From the NCBI RefSeq assembly GCF_024213195.1, contig NZ_JANAVF010000015.1, forward strand, positions 124,001 to 188,000: 64,000 nucleotides of DNA, read 5' to 3'. Of the stretch, positions 43,196 through 54,370 are shown piece after piece. How positions within the stretch are numbered: the stretch's first letter is position 1; every line of letters begins with the position of its first letter. This DNA comes from Streptomyces sp. TBY4. GTDB taxonomy: Bacteria > Actinomycetota > Actinomycetes > Streptomycetales > Streptomycetaceae. Made by a program: the position numbers and the translations under genes. The notes beneath the pieces are model-generated. The model saw only the letters and a list, made by a program, of their open reading frames with translations, had not been told where the DNA came from and ran no database searches.

Positions 43196-43590
43196 CTGTA
43201 AACCCCCGATGGAAAAGATCGGCCCATGAGTGGTCAATCGGTCCGACGTCCAGCAAAGGTTACGACTCCATCAACCCAACATCAAGTAAAGCGCGACCGC
43301 TCCGGGGGCTTCTCGGGCAGTCATTTCCGGTGCCCGATTCACGCGGACTGCCTCTCTGTGATAGTGCGTGCGGGGGCGGTGAATGGGCCGCCTCCGCAGG
43401 CCATACTGATCGGTCTGCAGGCCCGGCGGAAGGCGGCCGATCAGGTCGGAGGGAAATCCGTCAAGTCCCGCTGTGACATATGTCCCACGGCTCCACGACG
43501 GCTCAAGTGGCCCTGTAGCGCGGGTGTAGCGGCTCCCGATCGGCCCGGCCCACGGTGGCGGTTCGTCCCGACCCCGAGGAGAGCCGCCCG
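43196..43590. other. 395-bp divergent promoter region between SARP and monooxygenase
   Basis: No gene was seen. The part from about 43090 to 43310 is noticeably less GC-rich than its surroundings, as often seen at SARP promoters. It holds the candidate SARP box at 43503-43531. Confidence 0.6.
43503..43531 (+). promoter_or_regulatory. SARP-type box ahead of the monooxygenase
   Basis: TCAAGTG (43503), TGTAGCG (43514) and TGTAGCG (43525) start exactly 11 bp apart; the last two are the same. A -10 at the expected 8 bp is poor unless a fourth degenerate repeat (43536) is counted, after which CACGGT (43551) follows at 8 bp. Confidence 0.55.
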
Positions 43591-44733
43591 ATGACCCAGC
43601 AGATCCACTCAGGGCCAGGACCGGCCCCCACCGCGCAGGACGTGAGCGTGCTCGCGGCCGGCCGGGCCACCGCCGCCGAAGCCGCGCGCACGCTGGACCC
43701 GGACGTCGTACGGGCGCTGCGCGAAGCGGGCTTCGCCCGCCACTTCGTGCCCACCGCCCACGGCGGCCGGGCCGGCGGCTTCGCCGCTCTCACCGGGTCG
43801 GTCCCCACGATCGCGGCCGCCTGTCCGGCCACGGCCTGGTGCGCCTCCATCGCCCTCAGCCTGTCCCGGATGGCCGGCTTCCTCCCCGAGGAGGGCCGCA
43901 AGCGGCTCTGGCAGGACGGCCCGGACACCTTCGTCGTCGGCTCGGTCTCGCCCCGCGGCCGGGCCCACCCGACGGACGGCGGCTGGCAGCTGACCGGAAC
44001 CTGGTCGTACGTCAGCGCCGTCGAGCACTCCGACTGGGCGCTGGTGCTCGGCCTGGCCAAGGTGCCGGACCGGCCCGCCGAACGGCGGATCTTCGCCCTG
44101 CCGCGCTCCGCCTACACCGTGGAGCGGACCTGGTCGGACATCGGCATGCGGGCCACCGGCAGCCACACCCTCGCCGTCGACGACGTCTACGTGCCCGGGG
44201 AGCTGTCCTTCCCGGCGGACGACCTGATGGCCGGCCGCGCCCCCGACGGCGGCCCGGCCGTCCCCCTCGCCGCCGTGAACGGGCTGTTCTTCTGCCTGCC
44301 GATGCTCGGTGCGGCCGAGGGCGCCCTCGCGCACTGGTCCGCGTACGCCGAGAACCAGATCCGCAACGAGCGGCCCGGGGCGCCGGGGCCCGGCCGCGCC
44401 TTCTACGAGGAGACCCTGGCCCGGGCCGCGGGCGCGATCGACGCCGCCCGCCTGCTGCTGGAGCGCGTCGCGGCGGTGGCCGACTCCGGCCGGGAGATCA
44501 CCGCCCTGGAGACGGCGCAGGCCCAGCGGGACTGCGCGCTGGTCGCCGACCAGCTCGTCGGGGCCGTGGACCGGCTGTTCCGCGCCTCCGGCACGGCAGG
44601 TCACAGCGAGGACGCACCGCTCCAGCGCCTGTGGCGGGACGTCCACTCGGCCGCCGGTCACGTGGTCCTCCAGCTAGGGCCCAACGCGAGCGCCTACGCG
44701 GCCCAGGCCCTCGCCGGCGGACCGACGGCCTAG
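43591..44733 (+). CDS. flavin-dependent monooxygenase, acyl-CoA-dehydrogenase fold (ActVA-ORF5-like)
   Basis: A 380-residue group D monooxygenase. Blocks such as ALREAGFARHFVPTAHGG, PATAWCASIALSLSRMAGFLP and WSDIGMRATGSHTL closely recall ActVA-ORF5, which hydroxylates naphthoquinone intermediates with reduced flavin from a separate reductase. The acyl-CoA dehydrogenase base is not evident. GAGGAGAG precedes ATG 43591. No flavin reductase gene is in the window. Confidence 0.88.
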   Translation: MTQQIHSGPGPAPTAQDVSVLAAGRATAAEAARTLDPDVVRALREAGFARHFVPTAHGGRAGGFAALTGSVPTIAAACPATAWCASIALSLSRMAGFLPEEGRKRLWQDGPDTFVVGSVSPRGRAHPTDGGWQLTGTWSYVSAVEHSDWALVLGLAKVPDRPAERRIFALPRSAYTVERTWSDIGMRATGSHTLAVDDVYVPGELSFPADDLMAGRAPDGGPAVPLAAVNGLFFCLPMLGAAEGALAHWSAYAENQIRNERPGAPGPGRAFYEETLARAAGAIDAARLLLERVAAVADSGREITALETAQAQRDCALVADQLVGAVDRLFRASGTAGHSEDAPLQRLWRDVHSAAGHVVLQLGPNASAYAAQALAGGPTA

Positions 44734-44753
44734 CGGCTCCAGCGGAACGAATC

Positions 44754-44790
44754 CGCCCCCGGCCGGCCCTCGACGGGCCGACCGGGGGCG
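44754..44790. terminator. convergent terminator after the monooxygenase
   Basis: A 16-bp stem with one mismatch (44754-44769 with 44775-44790) and a 5-nt loop lies between the monooxygenase and the nitroreductase-hemerythrin gene. Confidence 0.75.
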
Positions 44791-44798
44791 GCGGCGGT

Positions 44799-45716
44799 TC
44801 AGGCACCGGCCGGCGGGCCGGGCGGGAAGGGGATCTCCGAGAGCAGCGGCAGCAGCGCCTCCTCCTCGTAGTCGAGGTGGGCGTTCAGCTCCGAGGACAT
44901 CCGGGCCAGCTCCTTGCGGAACAGCTCCGGGTCCGCGGCGGAGATGTCGGCGAGCAGCGCGCTGAGCTCCTGCTGGAGCCGGGCCACCGTGACGTGCTCG
45001 GCCCGCAGCCGCTCGAAGGCGTCCTTCAGGTGCGGGTTCTGGGCCTCCATCGCGGGGAACATGTGCGCGTCCTCGCCGGTGTGGTGGATCTCCAGCGTCT
45101 GGCAGAAGGCGAGGCAGTGCTGGCGGATCTGGAGCCCGAGCCCCGGCGCCGGCGCGGCCCCCTCGCGGTCCCCGCCCTCGTACCCGGCCAACGCCTCGAA
45201 GTACGCGTCGACCTCGGCGCCGACGTGCCGCAGCTGCCCGCGCAGCCACACGTGCACCTCGACCAGCTTGTCGGCCAGGCTCCGCACCTCGGCCGGCCCC
45301 TCGCCCGGCGCGGGATCGCTGCGCTCCAGGACCACCACGGGCAGGATCCGGGTGGTGTTCTCCTGGTACTCGCCGTAGCCGGGCTCGGAGGCCACCACGT
45401 GCGCGAACAGCCGGTCGCGGCGCGCGCCCTCGGCCGGCACCGCGACCGCCTCGAAGGAGTCGGCGCCGATCTCCACCTGGACCAACGGGTGCGCGAGCAC
45501 GTTGTGGTACCAGTCGGGGTGCTTGGGGCCGCCCAGGTTGGAGCCGATGATCAGCAGCTGGTCGCCGTTGCGCACGTAGCCGAGCGGCGCGGTGCGCTCC
45601 GCGCCCGACTTGGCGCCGGTGGTGGTGAGCAGCAGAAGATCGCTGCCCTCGAAGTAGCCGCCGACCTTTCCCTGGTTGGCGCGGAACTCGTCGATGACGG
45701 ACTGATTGAAGGACAT
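44799..45716 (-). CDS. F420-dependent nitroreductase (Ddn) fused to a hemerythrin domain
   Basis: A 305-residue two-domain protein. Residues about 1-135 are a split-barrel nitroreductase/quinone reductase of the Ddn type (LLLTTTGAKSGAERTAPLGY, GGPKHPDWYHNVLAHP). Residues about 150-300 are an HHE hemerythrin-like bundle with spaced His/Glu ligands (VHVWLR, IRQHCLAF, EIHHTGEDAHMFP, AEHVTV, HLDYEEE). It could join F420H2 chemistry with oxygen, NO or iron sensing. ATG 45716 follows GGGAG. Confidence 0.88.
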   Translation of the reverse strand: MSFNQSVIDEFRANQGKVGGYFEGSDLLLLTTTGAKSGAERTAPLGYVRNGDQLLIIGSNLGGPKHPDWYHNVLAHPLVQVEIGADSFEAVAVPAEGARRDRLFAHVVASEPGYGEYQENTTRILPVVVLERSDPAPGEGPAEVRSLADKLVEVHVWLRGQLRHVGAEVDAYFEALAGYEGGDREGAAPAPGLGLQIRQHCLAFCQTLEIHHTGEDAHMFPAMEAQNPHLKDAFERLRAEHVTVARLQQELSALLADISAADPELFRKELARMSSELNAHLDYEEEALLPLLSEIPFPPGPPAGA

Positions 45717-46156
45717 AAGCGGCAAACTCCCTCGGAAGCGGCATGGCCGTGACGGTAGGCAAGAAAGGGGAAGGGGGAAGGCGGGGGAAGAAAGGAGGGG
45801 CGGCGCGCGTGTACGCGCGTCTGCCCGTACGGCGAGGAGCGGGCGAACGGGGCGGCTGCGCGGCGACGGCCTGGCACGGCCGGCTCAGGCGGCGGTGCGG
45901 GGCGCGCGGAAGCGTCCGGATCAGGCGGTGCGGCCTGCGGTGGAAGAGCGCACGGGATGCCCCCGATGTGCGGGTGGTCGCCCGGTCACCGGCCGGCCCA
46001 GTTCTCCTTGGCCGGCGCCATGCGCCACGCTTCTCATTAGAACGACCGCTCCGGGATCTTGTCAACGCGGCCCGAGCGATCCTCCGCCCGGACTTGAGCG
46101 CCACTCAGGCGGGCCGACCCACACTGCCGCGGACAACGACACTGACAGGGGGCGGC
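45717..46156. other. 440-bp divergent intergenic region
   Basis: No gene was found. It contains a nearly pure purine tract on the + strand (45761-45800, one C). The region between 46020 and 46150 is less GC-rich and probably holds the promoter of the next gene. Confidence 0.5.
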
Positions 46157-47140
46157 ATGCGCAGCACGGTAATGGCACGACGGAGGTTCCTCGGGGCCGG
46201 GGCGGCGGTGGGAGGCGCCGTGCTGCTCGGCGCCGCGGGCGCCGGCCACGCGGCGGTCGCCGCCGCACCCCGGCGGCGCGGCGCATGGCCCGACGTCCTG
46301 AACCTGCCGAACGGCTTCCACCCGGCCGGCATCGGCATCGGCCCCGCGCCGTACGCCTACTTCGGCTCCCTGCTCGGCGGGGCGGTCTACCGCGCCTCGC
46401 TGCTCACCGGCCAGGGCAAGGTGATCCACGCCGGCCTGGGGGAGGGGTACTACGCCGTCGGGCTCCAGGTGGACGAGCGGCAGCGGGTCTTCATCGCGGG
46501 CGGCTGGGGCCGGCTGATCACCGTGCTCGACGGCATCACCGGGAAGGTCATCGAGACGTACGAGGTCGGCAACGCCGACACCTTCGTCGACCACGTGGTC
46601 CTCACCCCGCGCGCCGCCTGGTTCACCGACTCCTTCAGCGGGCAGCTGTTCGCCCTGCCGTTCGGCCCGCGCGGGGAGCTCCCGGCGCGCGACGAGGTGG
46701 TGACCCTGCGCCTCGGCGGCGAGTGGACCCAGGGCCCCTCGGACGGGCTCACCGCCACGGGCATCGCGGCCACCCCGGACGGCTCCGCGCTCCTGGTGGT
46801 CAACATCCACGCGCACGGCGGCAGCCTGTTCCGGGTGGATCCGGCGACCGGTGTCGCCCGCAGGACCGACCTGGGCGGGGTCACGCTGCCCACCACCAAC
46901 GGCATCCTGGTGCACGGCCGCACTCTGTACGCACCCCGTATGAACGACCTCGCGGTCCTGCGCCTCGACCCGACGGGCCACAACGCCCGCCTGGCCCGTA
47001 CGGTCACCGACGCGCGCTTCGAGACCCCGTGCGCGGCCGCCATCCACGGCAACCGCCTCTACCTGCCCAACTCCCGCTTCCCGCAGGCCCCGGAGCCGGA
47101 CCTCCCGTACAACGCGGTGGCGCTCTCGCTGCCGCTCTAG
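46157..47140 (+). CDS. Tat-exported beta-propeller protein (SMP-30/gluconolactonase-like)
   Basis: A 327-residue protein with a twin-arginine signal ARRRFLGAGAA and cleavage near GHAAVAA. The rest is repeated strands of a six-bladed propeller (VYRASLLTGQGKVIH, RVFIAGGWGRLITVLD, DHVVLTPRAAWFTDS). It resembles superoxide-dismutase-like or gluconolactonase-like secreted proteins; no catalytic set is clear. ATG 46157 follows CAGGGGGC. Confidence 0.72.
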   Translation: MRSTVMARRRFLGAGAAVGGAVLLGAAGAGHAAVAAAPRRRGAWPDVLNLPNGFHPAGIGIGPAPYAYFGSLLGGAVYRASLLTGQGKVIHAGLGEGYYAVGLQVDERQRVFIAGGWGRLITVLDGITGKVIETYEVGNADTFVDHVVLTPRAAWFTDSFSGQLFALPFGPRGELPARDEVVTLRLGGEWTQGPSDGLTATGIAATPDGSALLVVNIHAHGGSLFRVDPATGVARRTDLGGVTLPTTNGILVHGRTLYAPRMNDLAVLRLDPTGHNARLARTVTDARFETPCAAAIHGNRLYLPNSRFPQAPEPDLPYNAVALSLPL

Positions 47141-47208
47141 GGCGCGGTGACGGGAAGTAGGCCAGAAAACCATCCCGGTTCGGCCGTCCCGCCAGCCACA
47201 CTGACGCC

Positions 47209-48819
47209 ATGACCCGTCGCGACTTCGACGCACTGCCGGGCCCCGATCGGCAACCGCAGGCAGTTCAGCCGGGCTACGGCTCGGTCTACCGGATGCCACA
47301 GCCCGGATCGGGGCCCGTGCCGGGCAATCCCTACGCGCAACCGCCGGTGCAGGCAGCGGACTTCGTGCGGTCGCCCCGCCGCGGCCTGCGGGGCAGGACC
47401 GGCGTGCTGGTGGCGGTGCTGGTCGCGGCCCTGCTCGCCCTCGGCGGCGGCTCGTACGTCCTCCTGCGCGACGGCTCCGGCGATGCCGGGGACGGCGGCA
47501 CCGCCGCCCCCGCGGCATCCGCGTCCGTGGACCAGGGAGACGGCCAGGGCCCCGGCGGGCCGCCGTTCGTCTTCGATCCCAACGCCGGGATCCAGCCGGG
47601 CGAGGGCCGGGTCTGGCTGGTGTCGAACCGGACCGAACTGGCCGGCTCCGGTGCCTCGCAGCACGGCCCCTGGCGTGTGGGCGACGCCGTGGTCAAGGCG
47701 ATGTACAAGGAGGTCATCGCCTACACCGCGACCGACGGCAAGGAGAAGTGGAAGCTTCCCCTCGACACGCCGCTGTGCGGAGTCCCGGAGAGTCCCGCCC
47801 CGAACGGGAAGATCGTCGTCGGGGTCCGCGAGAAGGACAGCGAGACCTCCCAGTGCACCCACCTCCAGCAGGTCGACCTCGCCACGGGCCAGGCGGGCTG
47901 GAAGGTGGAGATACCGAAGGAGAAGGCCTTCGACCAGGCCAAGGAGTTGCGGCTGGCCATCTCGGGGGACACCGTCGCGGTGGCGCGTGCCGCGGTCGTG
48001 AGCGGCTTCTCGGTCACCGACGGGCACAAGCTCTTCGGTACGCCGAGCAGCGGCTGCACCCCCGCGACGGTCGGCGGCGGCGCCGCCCGGCTGGTGCTCG
48101 TACGCGACTGCTTCGGCCAGGACACGGCCGACCGGCAGTCGGTGATCGAGGAGATCGACCCGGCGACCGGCGCTGCCAAGTGGAGCCACCAGTACGCGAA
48201 GGGCTGGACCCTCGGCCAGATCCTGTCCGTGGACCCGCTCGTCGTCAGCGCCTACAACACGCAGGAGAAGGTCTGGAACACCACGGCCTTCGCCGCCGAC
48301 GGCAAGGTCCGCTCGCAGACCAATGCCGCCTTCGGGGTCAGCAAGCGGTGCAACGGCTGGGGCAGCGGCAGCGGCGACCTGCACACCTGCAACGCGGCGG
48401 TGGCCGACGCGGACACCCTCTACATCGCGGGCGGCACACCCGACGCCAAGTACCCGCTGGACGTCGACAAGCCGGACGAGGTGATCGCGGTCGACCTCGG
48501 CACCGGTCAGGTGAAATGGCGTACGAAGGGACCCGACGGCCGCGTCGTGTTCCCGCTGGCCGTCGAGGAGGGGAAGGTCGTCGTCTACGTGGACACGGGC
48601 AAGGGCCTGTCCGCGGCGATGGCGGCCATCCCGGCGGGCGGCGGCCCGCCCGAGGTGTTCCTGCAGAGCCCGAAGATCGCCAAGGGGCCCGAATCCGCCT
48701 TCTACCCCTCCAGCGTCCGGCTGGCCTGGGTCGAGGGGCGGATCTTCCTGCTCAACGGGACCGTCCGCAGCCCGGAGTCGAAGAAGGTGGACCACTCCCT
48801 GCTGTCCTTCGGGAAGTAG
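47209..48819 (+). CDS. membrane-anchored PQQ-like beta-propeller protein
   Basis: A 536-residue protein. A Pro/Gln-rich cytoplasmic N-terminus (about 1-60) is followed by one membrane segment (about 65-85). The extracellular part contains PQQ-type repeats (TDGKEKWKLPLD, ATGQAGWKVEI, PATGAAKWSHQYA, GTGQVKWRTKGPDG). No enzymatic motif is seen; a scaffold role is likely. It sits ahead of another single-pass protein of similar build. Confidence 0.8.
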   Translation: MTRRDFDALPGPDRQPQAVQPGYGSVYRMPQPGSGPVPGNPYAQPPVQAADFVRSPRRGLRGRTGVLVAVLVAALLALGGGSYVLLRDGSGDAGDGGTAAPAASASVDQGDGQGPGGPPFVFDPNAGIQPGEGRVWLVSNRTELAGSGASQHGPWRVGDAVVKAMYKEVIAYTATDGKEKWKLPLDTPLCGVPESPAPNGKIVVGVREKDSETSQCTHLQQVDLATGQAGWKVEIPKEKAFDQAKELRLAISGDTVAVARAAVVSGFSVTDGHKLFGTPSSGCTPATVGGGAARLVLVRDCFGQDTADRQSVIEEIDPATGAAKWSHQYAKGWTLGQILSVDPLVVSAYNTQEKVWNTTAFAADGKVRSQTNAAFGVSKRCNGWGSGSGDLHTCNAAVADADTLYIAGGTPDAKYPLDVDKPDEVIAVDLGTGQVKWRTKGPDGRVVFPLAVEEGKVVVYVDTGKGLSAAMAAIPAGGGPPEVFLQSPKIAKGPESAFYPSSVRLAWVEGRIFLLNGTVRSPESKKVDHSLLSFGK

Positions 48820-48914
48820 GCCGCGGGACCCCGGGCGGGAAGGGTGGCCGGATCCGCGCACTCCCCGCCCCCGAAGCGTGACGAGCGGCGGCCACCGCCC
48901 TATCGTTGCGCGCC

Positions 48915-49946
48915 ATGTGGCCAGGACAGCAGACGCCCGACGGGGACCAGAGCAGGCAGAACCCTTACCGGCAGCCGGTTCCCGGACAGCAGGGCGCCCG
49001 GACCGGACCCTACGGGCCTGGTGCATCCGGCCAGCCTTGGCAGGGCGCCGCGCCCGGTACCCACCAGCAGTCCCCGTACCCGAACCCGTACCAGTACGCG
49101 TACCCGTCCGGCGCGCCGACTCCGCCTCCCGGACCGGTGCCGCGTTCCGCGCCCCGGCGCAAGGCCGTCATGGCGATATCGGTGACGGTGGCCGCGGGGG
49201 TGGCCGTCGCGGTGACCGCCGCGGTCCTCTTCCGGAACGGCGACAGGGCGGACGGCGCCGGGGGGCCGGCTTCCCCCGCACCCGCCTCCGGATCCCCGTC
49301 GGGCTCCGCGTCCCCGGGTGCTCCGGGCAGCGTGCGGCCGACGGTCAAGGGCTGGAAGGCCGTGGTGAATCCGAAGCACGGCACCGCCTTCGACGTACCG
49401 CCGGACTGGGAGGTCCTGGAGCCGCAGATCTTCAGCGGGTTCTCGGACGACAAGGACCCCGACAAGCCGGCGATCGGGCACACCGCGCCCGCCTTCTTCA
49501 AGAAGAAGTGGTGCAGCCTGGACGCCAACGGCGACGGCTACGTCAACGACATCGCGCTCGCGTCCACCGGTACCAAGGGCGCCGACGGCGCGAAGACCAC
49601 CGACGAGGTCGCCGAGAAGACGGCGACGGCCTGGGCGTACTCCGCGTTCGCATCCCCGGACAAGGAGGTCGTCAAGTGGGACGAGCCCGTGGCTTACACG
49701 ACGAAGGCCGGGGTCAAGGGGAGTTACGTGAAGGCCCGCACCGAGGGCGCCAAGAAGGACCACAAGTGCGCGGGGGACGGCTGGGCGATCGCCTTCGGCT
49801 TCAAGAATTCCAAGGGCGACTTCGTCGCCTGGGACTTCTACGGCCGCTCGGGCGTCCCGGGAGCCGTCCGCGAGGACCTGGTCATGCGGATCCTCAGCAC
49901 GGTCCGCCTCTCCGGCGACCCGGTACCGGACCCCCTCGACAAGTAG
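48915..49946 (+). CDS. single-pass membrane protein with Pro/Gln-rich N-terminus
   Basis: A 343-residue protein. The N-terminal 75 residues are rich in Pro, Gln, Tyr and Gly; a membrane segment (about 83-105) is followed by a Ser/Pro/Gly linker and an extracellular domain that I do not recognise (about 140-340). ATG 48915 lies 8 nt after TATCGT (48901-48906), a leaderless-type arrangement. The layout matches the upstream PQQ-like gene, suggesting a functional pair. Confidence 0.7.
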   Translation: MWPGQQTPDGDQSRQNPYRQPVPGQQGARTGPYGPGASGQPWQGAAPGTHQQSPYPNPYQYAYPSGAPTPPPGPVPRSAPRRKAVMAISVTVAAGVAVAVTAAVLFRNGDRADGAGGPASPAPASGSPSGSASPGAPGSVRPTVKGWKAVVNPKHGTAFDVPPDWEVLEPQIFSGFSDDKDPDKPAIGHTAPAFFKKKWCSLDANGDGYVNDIALASTGTKGADGAKTTDEVAEKTATAWAYSAFASPDKEVVKWDEPVAYTTKAGVKGSYVKARTEGAKKDHKCAGDGWAIAFGFKNSKGDFVAWDFYGRSGVPGAVREDLVMRILSTVRLSGDPVPDPLDK

Positions 49947-49969
49947 CCCCCCGCGGAAGGCGGAAAGGG

Positions 49970-50002
49970 CGCGGCCCCCAGCGGGGGATGCTGGGGGCCG
50001 CG
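49970..50002. terminator. convergent terminator
   Basis: A perfect 13-bp stem (49970-49982 with 49990-50002) with a 7-nt loop lies between the membrane protein gene and the subtilase gene. Confidence 0.78.
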
Positions 50003-50030
50003 TGTTCGGGAGTGGTACGTGAGGGGCCGG

Positions 50031-52415
<2,385 letters not shown>

Positions 52416-52831
52416 GGCAGGCTCCAGGAAGTAGGCACCGAGCGGGCGGTGCCGCGGCGGCAAATAGGTGAGAAGCAGCAACTCGCCTATGAGGCCCGCA
52501 AGTTCATGGCCGGCGGGGCGGTGGCGTGTGTTGCTCGACCTAGATTGCCGCAGGTGAGGGGGGTCCTCCAGAGGTCTCGGGTGTCCTGGAATCGACATGT
52601 CCTGCACAGGACAGAGTGGCCGCGGGCGCGCATCGGCAGCGTGTCAGGAATGGGCAGGCCCGCCCTGCTGAGGGCGGGCGTTCGAGGCCGAGGCGGCCAT
52701 GGCGCCGGGCCCCACGCGGTGCCGGCCCGGAATCGGACCGGACCTGATGTACGGGCCGGTGCTCGATCTGCTCCTCTCGCTGACCGAGGTGCGCCGGCGG
52801 GGGCAGAGCCGGCGCGTGGGCGGGCGCGGGC
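52416..52831. other. 416-bp intergenic region
   Basis: No coding sequence is supported. A short palindrome TGTCCTG-CA-CAGGACA lies at 52598-52613 and could be an operator for the divergently placed subtilase promoter. Nothing else stood out. Confidence 0.45.
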
Positions 52832-53443
52832 CTACCGTACGGCCCTGAGCAGGCCGGCGATGTCGGTGAATCCGCGGCGTTCCGCGTGTTCGAGGGCGGT
52901 CACGCCCTCGCCGTCCGGGAGGTGCGGGGCGGCGCCGGCGGTGATGAGCAGTTCCACGATCTCCTGGTGCGCCCGGCCGCCGTCGCCGAGGATGACCGCT
53001 TCGAGCAGTGCGGTCCAGCCGAGCCGGTTGACGTGGTCGACGTCGATGTCGGTCTCCCGGAGCAGGGCCCGTACGTAGTCGACGTGACCGCGTTCGGCGG
53101 CCGGGATCAGGGCGATGCCGCCGAAGCGATTGCGCCGGGTGAGATCGGGGCCGGACGGGAGCAGGGTGCGCATCATGCGGACGCTGCCGGTGACTCCGGT
53201 GACCAGCCAGGGGCTGTCGTCACGGTCGTCCTGGGCGTCCGGGTCCGCGCCGGCGGCGACGAGCACCTCCGCCACCGCCACGTGGTCGGCGAGGGCGGCG
53301 AGCAGGAGCGGGGTGCGCAGGTGCCCGTCGCGCGCCTCGATGTCCGCGCCGGCGGCGAGCGCCGCGCTCACGGCATCGGCATCGCCTTCGCCGGCGGCGG
53401 CCAGCAGCGCTCGGTCGGCAGGGGGCGTGGTGGCACGGGGCAT
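52832..53443 (-). CDS. ankyrin-repeat protein
   Basis: A 203-residue soluble protein made of about five ankyrin repeats (GADIEARDGHLRTPLLLAAL, GADPDAQDDRDDSPWL, LGWTALLEAVILGDG, LPDGEGVTALEHAERRG). It probably mediates protein contacts; there is no catalytic domain. GAGGAG precedes ATG 53443. Confidence 0.9.
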   Translation of the reverse strand: MPRATTPPADRALLAAAGEGDADAVSAALAAGADIEARDGHLRTPLLLAALADHVAVAEVLVAAGADPDAQDDRDDSPWLVTGVTGSVRMMRTLLPSGPDLTRRNRFGGIALIPAAERGHVDYVRALLRETDIDVDHVNRLGWTALLEAVILGDGGRAHQEIVELLITAGAAPHLPDGEGVTALEHAERRGFTDIAGLLRAVR

Positions 53444-53560
53444 GGCGGTGCTCCTCGGGAAGGGGGTCGGGCGCCTGGCGCGCGCGGGCCGGGCGGTGCG
53501 GGCGGGGTGTCCTGTTCCCTGTCCGCACCGTACGCCCCGGGCGGGTTGCCGGTGCGGCGT

Positions 53561-54139
53561 CTACTTGTTCAGTGCCGCCACGCCGGCCTGGGCGAACTTC
53601 TCGTCCAGGTCGCCGGAGGGCGCACCCGCGACGCCGATGCCCGCGATCGGGGCGTTCTTCGAGGTGACGGGGGCGCCGCCGCCGAGGAAGAGGGTGCCGG
53701 GGATGTCCTTCAGGGTCGGGTTCTGGGCGAGGCGGCCGGCCAGCACGGAGGTGGGGGCGTTCCAGGACACGGCGGTGTAGGCCTTGCGCTGGGCGGCCTC
53801 GTAGGACTGCGGGCCGGCGCCGTCGCCGCGCAGCGTGACGATGGTGTTGCCGTTGCGGTCCACCACGGCGACGGTGACGCGCTGGTTCTCCTTCGCGGCC
53901 GCGTCGAGCGCCGTCTGGGCGGCCTTCGTGGCGGCGTCGATGGTCAGGTGGGTGGACTGCGTCGTGTTCTTGTTCTTGGCGTCCGTCTTCGCCTCGGCCT
54001 GGGCGGCGGGGGCCTGGTTGGCCGGGGCCGGGGCGGCGCTGGCGGCGTAGGCGCCGAAGCCGCCGAGGGCGAGGGCCGCGATCAGGGCGCCGCCGGTGAT
54101 CGTACGGGTGCGCTCGGAGACCTTCTTGACCTGCTTCAT
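53561..54139 (-). CDS. secreted HbpS/GlcG-like heme-binding protein
   Basis: A 192-residue exported protein with a signal peptide (about 1-35) and a GlcG/HbpS domain (about 65-190) containing AVVDRNGNTIVTLRGDGAGP and the final FAQAGVAALNK. HbpS of S. reticuli binds heme and controls the SenS kinase. ATG 54139 has AGGAG upstream. It is divergent from a SenS-like kinase gene, which supports the pairing. Confidence 0.85.
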   Translation of the reverse strand: MKQVKKVSERTRTITGGALIAALALGGFGAYAASAAPAPANQAPAAQAEAKTDAKNKNTTQSTHLTIDAATKAAQTALDAAAKENQRVTVAVVDRNGNTIVTLRGDGAGPQSYEAAQRKAYTAVSWNAPTSVLAGRLAQNPTLKDIPGTLFLGGGAPVTSKNAPIAGIGVAGAPSGDLDEKFAQAGVAALNK

Positions 54140-54370
54140 GTGTGCCAGCTCCTGGTTGAGATGAGGGGTGGGGGCCCGTCCGGTTCCGGCGGCCCGCTCT
54201 GACATCCATCCTGGGCCCGCCGGCGGCCCCGGCCCGTCGTCGTCCCGGCTGCGTACGGAAGGCAGGAGGGGGGACACGCGGGTCATCCGATCGGTTTACC
54301 CCGGCGTCGTCCCGCTCGGCGACAATGTGACTGTTTGTCCAGTTCAGGGACCCTACGGCAAGAGGTGTGC

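Noticed and set aside
22998..44733. Assigning the cluster to medermycin or another named benzoisochromanequinone
   Set aside because: ActVI-1- and ActVI-2-type genes are missing in the window, and a TylF-type methyltransferase and two serine hydrolases are present; a named product cannot be justified.
44799..46104. Alternative long minus-strand frame (476 codons) over the nitroreductase gene
   Set aside because: Arg/Gly/Ala-rich shadow; the Ddn-hemerythrin frame has clear motifs and an RBS.
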